Assembly: GCF_002251365.1 (NCBI RefSeq)
Contig: NZ_NPJH01000013.1
Span: 124,001-188,000, forward strand
Source of the DNA: Prevotella sp. P3-122
GTDB taxonomy: Bacteria; Bacteroidota; Bacteroidia; Bacteroidales; Bacteroidaceae
Length of the DNA stretch: 64,000 nt
Direction: 5' to 3'
Below are positions 54,467 to 60,762 of the stretch, one piece after another (the stretch's first letter is position 1; each line of letters begins with the position of its first letter). The notes below the pieces were generated by a model. The model was not told the DNA's origin. It was given only the letters and a program-made list of their open reading frames with translations, and did no database searches. Made by a program: the position numbers and the translations under genes.

Positions 54467-56191
54467 ATGCAATACCCATTAATATCAGAATATATAGATG
54501 CCATCCTTTCGGCAGAGGACAATATGGCGACGTTGAAAAATCTGAGTCCAGTATTGGATGACAGAGGACGTCCTGTGATGTCGTCAGGCAACTTTGCAGT
54601 AGTTTTCAAAATGAAGAGCGTTGACACTGGTCGTTGTTATGCTATTAAGTGCTTTATCAAAGATCAGGAAGGCCGTGCTGAGGCGTATAAACGGATTCCT
54701 GAGGAGTTGGAATTCGTTTCTTCTCCTTATCTTATGCATGTTCAGTATCTAGAGAATGAACTGTTTGTTGATACCACTCAAACAGATCAAGAAGAATTCC
54801 CTGTTCTGAAGATGGAATGGATGGAAGGAAAGCCTCTGGATGCATATCTGCGCGAAAACCTATATGATAGTTATGCTTTGGAGATGCTGACCTATAGGTT
54901 CTGCCGAATGGGAGCATACCTTCTTTCTCAGCCTTTTGCTCATGGAGATCTGAAACCGGACAATATCCTTGTGCGTGAGAATGGCGAATTGGCATTGGTG
55001 GATTATGATGGAATGTTCGTACCTTCGATGGAAGGACAGAAAGCTCGTGAACTTGGCAGCCCAGACTTCCGTCATCCTCTGCGTGACGAGGATCAGTTTG
55101 ATAGCCATATCGATGACTTTGCCATTGCAAGCATGGCATTGTCTTTGAAGGCTATTGCTCTTGATCCTTCATTGTTGGAGAAATATGGTGCAGCTGATCG
55201 CTTGCTGTTCTCAGCTGAAGATTATAGAAATCTTGGAGAGTCCAATGTCTTGATGGCATTAGTATCATTATCATCTGATGCCACTTTGGCATCCTTGCTT
55301 TCCGCATTTCTTTTGGTATCTGCAAAGAATAATCTTTCTATGTTATCCTTCCGCTTGTTTGCAATTACCAAACCAGAGAAAAAGCAAATAGAACTTAGTA
55401 CAGAAGTTACGAAAGAGGACTGGGCTAATGCTGTTGAAGATGAATTTTGTGTAAAGTATAGTAAGGACGGACTTAGACTGCTTAAATCCAATAAGAACAT
55501 TAAAAACTATGTAATCAAAGCAGGAACAAGAGTTATTTGTGATGGGGCTTTTTGGGGATGCAGGGATCTCACCTCAGTCACGATTCCTAATTCTGTGACA
55601 AATATTGGAAATATTGCTTTCAGGAATTGCAGTGGCCTCACCTCAGTCACGATTCCTAATTCTGTGACAAGTATTGGAGAAGATGCTTTCGAAGATTGCA
55701 GTGGAATTACACATACAATTATTGTAAACGATATGTTTGTCCTTTTACCAAAGAGTTATGAAGGTCATTATTCTATACCTGAAAATATATCAATAATAAT
55801 TGGAGGAGCTTTCAATGGATGCCATGGCCTCACCTCAGTCACGATTCCTAATTCTGTGACAAGTATTGGAGATTGGGCTTTCTTCCGTTGCAGCGGCCTC
55901 ACCTCAGTCACGATTCCTAATTCTGTGACAAGTATTGGAAAAAGTGCTTTCTCTTTTTGCAGAGGCCTCATCTCAGTCACGATTCCTAATTCTGTGACAA
56001 GTATTGGAGTTGCTGCTTTCTTTAAATGCAGCAGCCTCACCTCAGTAACGATTCCTAATTCTGTGACAAGTATTGGAGAAGATGCTTTCGTTTATTGTAG
56101 TTCTCTTAAATCTATAATTATCCCTCCAGGTACTAAACAAAAGTTTGCTAGATTTCTCCCGGACAATAAAGATAAACTCGTAGAACAATGA
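54467..56191 (+). CDS. Ser/Thr protein kinase fused to near-identical BspA-like repeats (copy 2)
   Basis: Protein of 574 aa from the ATG at 54467, the site aligning with copy 1 (both begin MQYPLISEYI). The kinase half keeps SSGNFAVVFKMK, K61, FAHGDLKPDN and VDYDGMFVP, with KARELGSPDFRHP after it. The C-terminal half holds six 23-residue LRR_5 repeats of consensus LTSVTIPNSVTSIGxxAFxxC, broken once by a diverged segment (about residues 418-450). Unlike copy 1 these repeats are almost identical at DNA level, and the extra C-terminal domain is absent. Its stop overlaps the start of the broken DUF6939 copy (ATGA). Confidence 0.87.
   Translation: MQYPLISEYIDAILSAEDNMATLKNLSPVLDDRGRPVMSSGNFAVVFKMKSVDTGRCYAIKCFIKDQEGRAEAYKRIPEELEFVSSPYLMHVQYLENELFVDTTQTDQEEFPVLKMEWMEGKPLDAYLRENLYDSYALEMLTYRFCRMGAYLLSQPFAHGDLKPDNILVRENGELALVDYDGMFVPSMEGQKARELGSPDFRHPLRDEDQFDSHIDDFAIASMALSLKAIALDPSLLEKYGAADRLLFSAEDYRNLGESNVLMALVSLSSDATLASLLSAFLLVSAKNNLSMLSFRLFAITKPEKKQIELSTEVTKEDWANAVEDEFCVKYSKDGLRLLKSNKNIKNYVIKAGTRVICDGAFWGCRDLTSVTIPNSVTNIGNIAFRNCSGLTSVTIPNSVTSIGEDAFEDCSGITHTIIVNDMFVLLPKSYEGHYSIPENISIIIGGAFNGCHGLTSVTIPNSVTSIGDWAFFRCSGLTSVTIPNSVTSIGKSAFSFCRGLISVTIPNSVTSIGVAAFFKCSSLTSVTIPNSVTSIGEDAFVYCSSLKSIIIPPGTKQKFARFLPDNKDKLVEQ
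55568..56100 (+). repeat. 69-bp near-identical LRR-coding direct repeats
   Basis: Six 69-bp units within the second kinase-LRR gene share a roughly 40-nt block (starting CTCACCTCAGTCACGATTCC) almost without change, while the other part of each unit varies. A diverged spacer (about 55700-55830) splits the array 2+4. The pattern implies recent amplification or gene conversion. Confidence 0.9.
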
Positions 56192-56599
56192 TCATCATAG
56201 AATCAAAACGAAAAAAGCTGGAGAATATTCTGAAGAAATATCCAGGTGCTCTGATAGTGGATGTGACAAGTAAGGCAACTGACGGGCTTGTAAAGTTAAG
56301 TCCATTCTATCCGCATGGTAATATTCCTGTGCCATTCAGCGAGGGATATGCGGCAACTTGCGTAGAAGGAATATGGCAAGGGCTGAAGGTATTTGAGAAT
56401 GAGGGTATTGACATATCCATGTTTCTCAATGACACCATGAAGGACATTAAGCGAACGGTGCGTAAACATGGACGAGTGTTGGGACATTGGAATCAAGGCT
56501 TATGCAGAAGGGCTCTATCCATTTGATGACCTCAAGCTTTCAGAAGAAACAGAAAAAAACAAAGAAAACTCAGCGAAGCAGCTTTCGCTGTTTGACTAA
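56188..56599 (+). pseudogene. Second DUF6939 copy with an internal deletion
   Basis: The first about 95 codons closely match the intact copy at 53842 (SPFYPHGNIPVP, ATCVEGIWQGLKVFE, RKHGRVLGH). About 230 bp are then missing and the frame shifts, ending at 56526. The true C-terminus survives in another frame: KAYAEGLYPFDDLKLSEE, then a QLSLFD end at 56599. The lost part contains the conserved IYIPAYRWMLEH region, so activity is unlikely. Its start overlaps the stop of the second kinase-LRR gene, mirroring a duplicated kinase-DUF6939 cassette. Confidence 0.8.
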
Positions 56600-56611
56600 A
56601 CAATATATACA

Positions 56612-58060
56612 ATGGAAAAGAAAAGTAATTGGCAAGCCTATCAAGCCATCATAGAACAACAGGGCATTAAGCAGTTGTATCATTTCACCGACCGCGATAA
56701 CTTGCAGTCCATCATTCAAAACGGAGGTCTTTACTCTTGGGCGGATTGTGAGGAGAAAGGAATCGTTATTTCCAAACCCGGTGGTAGTGACAGTTCGCGT
56801 TCACTTGATGCTCGTGACGGATTGCAACACTATGTCCGTGTAAGTTTTGTCACCCAGCATCCTATGATGTATGTGGCGATGAACGAAGGCCGTATTTCGA
56901 ACCCTGTGCTGCTGGAGATAGACCCTCAAGTCATTTATTGGAATGGTAGCAAGTATGCCGACCGCAATGCTACGAAGCATGGGGCTCGTGTCGGTGGAGA
57001 GTTGGAAGATTTCAAGGCCATCCATTTCTCAGCAGTCAAAGCGCAGAAGCACTTTGACCTTGACGATGATGAGCAGAAATTCTATCAGGCTGAGGTTTTG
57101 GTGAAGAACTTCATTCCGTTGGAGTATATCAGAAATATCGGAAACTTTGGTATTCCTATTCCGAATAAGCCGAAAGCTTTACAGAGTAAAATGGCCTACA
57201 CGGCACAGATTACCCGAAATACGCCAACAGCTTTCTTATTCCTTGTGGATCATTCGGTCAGTATGCAGAAGATGACCAGCCTGTTTGGCGAAGAGATGAC
57301 TATGGCAGAAGCGGCAGCACGAATCGTGAACCGACAAATCAACGAACTCGTGTACCGCTGCATCAAGTCGAATGAGACAAGGCATTATTATGATATCGCA
57401 GTGATTGGCTATGGCGAAAAGGCATACAGCGGATGGAATGGCGATTTGGAAGGCAGGGACTTTGTTTCGCCAGAGGAGCTGCTCGAACATCCATACAAGA
57501 AAATCATCACCCGTGAAGAGAAACGAACTCGCAGGGGAGTCGTTGTAAAAGAAGTGGAGAAGGTACAATGGGTTGAAGCCAAGCATGACGGACACTGGAC
57601 ACACTTGCATAAGGCATTTGACAAAGCACAGCAATTGCTCAGCCAATGGATGGAGAAGCATCATGATAAGGACTGTTATCCTCCTACAATCATCAACATT
57701 ACTGATGGAGAATTTAACGGTGCAAAACGAGAGGAGGTCTTGCAAATGGCCAATGAACTAAAGTCGATGTTTACAAATGACGGCAATGTGATTCTGTTCA
57801 ACATTCATTTTACTGCCTGCAAGTCAACGGACGAAGTGGTGTGTCCGATTGAAATATCAGAATTAAATGGCGATAGTTATGCGGAAACGCTATTCAACAT
57901 GTCAAGCCTTCTGCCTGAAAGATACAATGCAGACATCAGCCGTTGCCTGAATGATAACCGTGCGGGTCGTCACCGTGCCATGGGTGTCAATGCAGATGCA
58001 ACTACGCTAATAAAACTGATGGATATCGGAACTCCCACTAATGTAAGCCAAGCCCAATGA
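56612..58060 (+). CDS. DarT-like ADP-ribosyltransferase fused to a VWA domain
   Basis: Protein of 482 aa with two domains. Residues about 15-180 match the DarT/DUF4433 fold: LYHFTDRDNLQSIIQNGGL with H24, LQHYVRVSFVTQHPMMYV, SKYADRNA, and FYQAEVLVKNFIPLEYI in which E161 is the expected catalytic Glu. DarT enzymes ADP-ribosylate DNA bases using NAD+. Residues about 204-440 form a von Willebrand A domain with MIDAS motif DHSVSM (D213, S215, S217), a Thr near 330 and ITDGEFNG (D365), like TerY. No DarG macrodomain antitoxin is adjacent. The stop overlaps the PP2C start (ATGA), so the two are coupled. Confidence 0.82.
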   Translation: MEKKSNWQAYQAIIEQQGIKQLYHFTDRDNLQSIIQNGGLYSWADCEEKGIVISKPGGSDSSRSLDARDGLQHYVRVSFVTQHPMMYVAMNEGRISNPVLLEIDPQVIYWNGSKYADRNATKHGARVGGELEDFKAIHFSAVKAQKHFDLDDDEQKFYQAEVLVKNFIPLEYIRNIGNFGIPIPNKPKALQSKMAYTAQITRNTPTAFLFLVDHSVSMQKMTSLFGEEMTMAEAAARIVNRQINELVYRCIKSNETRHYYDIAVIGYGEKAYSGWNGDLEGRDFVSPEELLEHPYKKIITREEKRTRRGVVVKEVEKVQWVEAKHDGHWTHLHKAFDKAQQLLSQWMEKHHDKDCYPPTIINITDGEFNGAKREEVLQMANELKSMFTNDGNVILFNIHFTACKSTDEVVCPIEISELNGDSYAETLFNMSSLLPERYNADISRCLNDNRAGRHRAMGVNADATTLIKLMDIGTPTNVSQAQ

Positions 58061-58905
58061 AGAAATTTGCTGTTTCTATCGGAAAACCCGAACAAGGATG
58101 CATCAATGAAGATGCTGTTATTGCACAAGAAAATATCATTGCTGTATCAGACGGAGCAGGAGGTGGAGGATTGTTTGCCGAACGATGGTCAGCCTATCTT
58201 TTGAACCATTTGCCTGCCACACCAATTAGTAACGCAGACGAACTGGATGCTTGGATTGGCGACATTTGGGAGCCCTACTATAACCAATGTGAGACGGATG
58301 CCAAGAAACTGGGAGGGCTGTCCTTGGATAAGTTTTATGACGAAGGTTCCTTCGCTACATTAGTGGTTGTATGGAGACTATCAGACACCGAATGCCAATG
58401 GATGGGTTTCGGGGACAGTGTGGCTTTCCACTACAACTATCGAACAAAGCGATTAGAGCATAGTTTTGGCACACTTGCAGATTTTGACAAACCACCTTAC
58501 CTTATCAACTGTAAGGATGAACTTCTGATGGAAGGATTCCGCAAAGGCATATTCCATACCGATTCAGATTCTCTCATATTTGTGGCAAGCGATGCTATGG
58601 CACACTACATAATAATGATGTATGAAGTTGCCTGTGAAGACACATTCAGACAAGAGCTGGATGAAGCAGAATCAAAGTGTTCTAAAAACAGCAATTATAT
58701 AAAAATGGCAAGAACTTTACACTTCAATGATTTTGAAAAGGATGTAATAAACAAACTTGTCAACACGATTGGTCATCCCGCAAATTTTCAAAGGCACATA
58801 CAGAGTCTGCTCAGGAAGGGTTTGATAGCCTATGACGACTATTCGCTGGCCATGTTTTATAAAAAGCAAAACAATGGAACTGATAAGAATGTACGACACA
58901 AATGA
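58057..58905 (+). CDS. PP2C-family protein phosphatase
   Basis: Metal-dependent Ser/Thr phosphatase of 282 aa. Motifs in order: CINEDAVI (D19), VSDGAGGGG (D32), GSFATLVVV, MGFGDSVAF and the late FVASDAMAHY. The residues match the PP2C metal site. It overlaps the DarT-VWA gene by 4 bp, so it very probably acts in the same system, opposing the two upstream kinases; VWA, kinase and PP2C together form the TerY-P triad pattern. The 3' end overlaps the following AlbA-family fragment by 32 bp. Cytoplasmic, with no signal peptide. Confidence 0.88.
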   Translation: MKKFAVSIGKPEQGCINEDAVIAQENIIAVSDGAGGGGLFAERWSAYLLNHLPATPISNADELDAWIGDIWEPYYNQCETDAKKLGGLSLDKFYDEGSFATLVVVWRLSDTECQWMGFGDSVAFHYNYRTKRLEHSFGTLADFDKPPYLINCKDELLMEGFRKGIFHTDSDSLIFVASDAMAHYIIMMYEVACEDTFRQELDEAESKCSKNSNYIKMARTLHFNDFEKDVINKLVNTIGHPANFQRHIQSLLRKGLIAYDDYSLAMFYKKQNNGTDKNVRHK

Positions 58906-59527
58906 AGACGTTTTGGTAGCAAGGAACAATGCGATGGTCAACTTCAATATGATAGACATCGTTGGCCGTGGTATCCGCAAGATATTCAATGAGCAGTGGA
59001 AACGCCACTTCCCCATGCCTGACTATGAGATTGACGCAGCCAATAAGGAGGTTGCCGTCCGTCTGTATGGTAACGCCATCAATGAGAAGTACACCAAGCT
59101 CCTGAAAGAGAACAAAGACTTGTCGTTGGAAGACTGTATCTTGCTTGATGCAGTACAGAAAGGACACCGACTGAATGAAAGTGATGCAAAGAATCTTTTG
59201 GAGCGAGGATTGGTAGAAGGTGAATATCCTGACTTGACTATATCCCTGAACATTGCAAGGCAAACAAAACAATTGCCAGAATATACCAAGGTGAAAGGGC
59301 TTGAACGCGACAAGATAAAGCAGATGACTTTGCAGTATATTCAGAATGCTGGAGAGGAAGGCGCAAAGCTCGATGCTATTCTAGAATACATCAAGGATGT
59401 ACTCCCTTCGACAAAGTCTTTGGAACAAAAGCGTAGGCTGCTCCGGCACATATTGGAAGAAATGAAAAATGAGAATATGATACAGGTAAATGGCCGTACT
59501 TGGTTTGAAAATGGCTATAAAAGCTAA
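58874..59527 (+). CDS. Stand-alone C-terminal part of an AlbA/HATPase_c_4 DNA-binding ATPase
   Basis: Protein of 217 aa from the ATG at 58874. NNAMVNFNMIDIVGRGIRKI, FPMPDYEIDAANKEVAVRLY and CILLDAVQKGHRL match the C-terminal half of 'putative DNA binding domain-containing' (AlbA_2/HATPase_c_4) proteins. It ends in a helical winged-helix-like region (QMTLQYIQNAGEEGAKLDA). The N-terminal AlbA domain and most of the ATPase domain are absent. It may be a truncated relic or a trimmed regulator; overlap with the PP2C gene by 32 bp favours retention in the operon. Confidence 0.65.
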   Translation: MELIRMYDTNEDVLVARNNAMVNFNMIDIVGRGIRKIFNEQWKRHFPMPDYEIDAANKEVAVRLYGNAINEKYTKLLKENKDLSLEDCILLDAVQKGHRLNESDAKNLLERGLVEGEYPDLTISLNIARQTKQLPEYTKVKGLERDKIKQMTLQYIQNAGEEGAKLDAILEYIKDVLPSTKSLEQKRRLLRHILEEMKNENMIQVNGRTWFENGYKS

Positions 59528-59605
59528 GTTATGGCCAAATTATAGCCATAAACCGCAAATATGGCCAGAAGGAAACGGCTAATAGCGAATAAATGGCGAT
59601 AAAAA

Positions 59606-59642
59606 ACGACTAGAAAATGAATAGTTGGAGGCTTCTAGTCGT
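59606..59642. other. 10-bp perfect inverted repeat in the gap before the DUF6398 gene
   Basis: ACGACTAGAA and TTCTAGTCGT flank a 17-nt loop. Poly-A lies on both sides, so it would terminate minus-strand rather than plus-strand transcripts; an operator is another option. The gap also repeats TATGGCC several times (59531-59571). Confidence 0.6.
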
Positions 59643-59701
59643 AAAAAACAGTCATTTTCCGATAGTTTAGTCGAAGTATAAAACGAGAAAAGAATATACA
59701 A

Positions 59702-60127
59702 ATGGATAAGCAACAACTAAAAGAAAGAGAAGCAAGGGTTATAGAACTTGCTACTGCATTTTGCAAAGAGCACTTGGATGATGAGTGCGCAGAACTGTGT
59801 ACTAAACTTGTGCAGAAATTGGGACGCAAGCGTTCCTGCCCATTACAGTCAGGAAGAGTAGAGATATGGGCTGCCGCTTCTGTATATACCATCTGTAGCA
59901 TCAACTTCATGTTCAGCAAAAGTTCTCGGCTGAATACATCATCCGCTGAAATCGCAGACCATTTTGGGGCAAGCGGTTCAACAATAGCACAGAAATCGAG
60001 AGTCATCAAGGACTTACTGAAGATAAGCAACGTCTTTGACCCAAATTTCTCTCTGAAGGAGATTGCCGATAACAATCCCTTCAATCATCTTGTGATGAGA
60101 AATGGATTCATTTTCTTTGATGAGTGA
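59702..60127 (+). CDS. DUF6398 protein
   Basis: Small cytoplasmic protein of 141 aa that I recognise as DUF6398. The sequence MDKQQLKEREARVIELATAF, QSGRVEIWAAASVYTICSIN and SSAEIADHFGASGSTIAQKS suggests a cyclin/TFIIB-like helical core with a helix-turn-helix-like segment (residues about 78-105). No catalytic motif is visible. It overlaps or abuts the XRE regulator gene, and the pair follows the SIR2/kinase/DarT set on the same strand. Confidence 0.7.
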   Translation: MDKQQLKEREARVIELATAFCKEHLDDECAELCTKLVQKLGRKRSCPLQSGRVEIWAAASVYTICSINFMFSKSSRLNTSSAEIADHFGASGSTIAQKSRVIKDLLKISNVFDPNFSLKEIADNNPFNHLVMRNGFIFFDE

Positions 60128-60140
60128 AAAGTGTAAAGAT

Positions 60141-60428
60141 ATGATATTTGGAAAGAAAATAAGAGAGCTCAGAGACGAGCAAGGAGTGCTGCAACGACAA
60201 TTGGCGGCACTATTAGAGATTGACACACCTATGTTCAGCAAAATTGAGCGAGGTGACAGACGGGCAAAGCGCGAACACGTAATCAAGCTTGCAGAATACC
60301 TACATCAGGACGAGAAGGAGATGCTGACGTTGTGGTTAGCAGATAAAGTGCTTGATGCTGTAGGCGATGATGAATTGAGTAATGATGCTATCATAGTTGC
60401 ACAAGAACAGATTCAAAAGTCAGAATGA
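60141..60428 (+). CDS. XRE-family helix-turn-helix regulator
   Basis: Transcription factor of 95 aa from the ATG at 60141; the in-frame ATG at 60120, overlapping the DUF6398 stop, would add 7 residues. The HTH_3 domain spans residues about 3-60 (IRELRDEQGVLQRQLAALLE, PMFSKIERGDRRAKREHVIK), followed by a short helical tail. It resembles controller proteins found beside restriction or other defence genes, but none follows here; palindrome array 4 begins 5 bp past its stop. It may regulate the island. Confidence 0.82.
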   Translation: MIFGKKIRELRDEQGVLQRQLAALLEIDTPMFSKIERGDRRAKREHVIKLAEYLHQDEKEMLTLWLADKVLDAVGDDELSNDAIIVAQEQIQKSE

Positions 60429-60432
60429 ACTA

Positions 60433-60645
60433 TGTTTGCGTCATGCAATGCTTTGTGTTGGCACATGCAATGCTTTGCGTGAGCGGTTGCAAAGCTTTGG
60501 TGGACGGATGCAAAGCTTTGCGTGGACGGATGCAAAGCTTTGCGTGAGCGGATGCAAAGCTTTGCGTGAGCGGATGCAAAGCTTTGCGTGAGCGGATGCA
60601 AAGCTTTGCGTTGGCACTTGCAAAGCTTTGCGTGTGAGATGGGCT
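60433..60645. repeat. GCAAAGCTTTGC palindrome array 4
   Basis: About nine units: two GCAATGCTTTG variants, then seven GCAAAGCTTTGC-type palindromes at about 22-bp spacing with GTGAGCGGAT or GTGGACGGAT spacers. It is inverted relative to arrays 1-3: read on the minus strand it starts with the leader GCCCATCTCACACGC. It lies between the converging ends of the XRE gene and the GH3 gene, at the right border of the accessory island. Confidence 0.9.
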
Positions 60646-60666
60646 GAACTGCCCCACAAAAACGGA

Positions 60667-60694
60667 GATACCTTCGTAATCCAACGAAGGTATC
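60667..60694 (-). terminator. Terminator of the GH3 gene
   Basis: GATACCTTCGT and ACGAAGGTATC form an 11-bp perfect stem with a 6-nt loop; on the minus strand CCGTTTTTG follows. It is 69 bp past the GH3 stop. Confidence 0.8.
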
Positions 60695-60762
60695 CACGTA
60701 AAAAAACATAATTATCAGACTTGTGGCTAGAGGCGTAAAACTCCCCAAAGCATGTGTATTTG

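Noticed and set aside
60433..60645. Array resembling a CRISPR
   Set aside because: Units are 12-bp palindromes with 8-10-bp repetitive spacers; real spacers are 25-40 bp and unique, and no cas genes are present.
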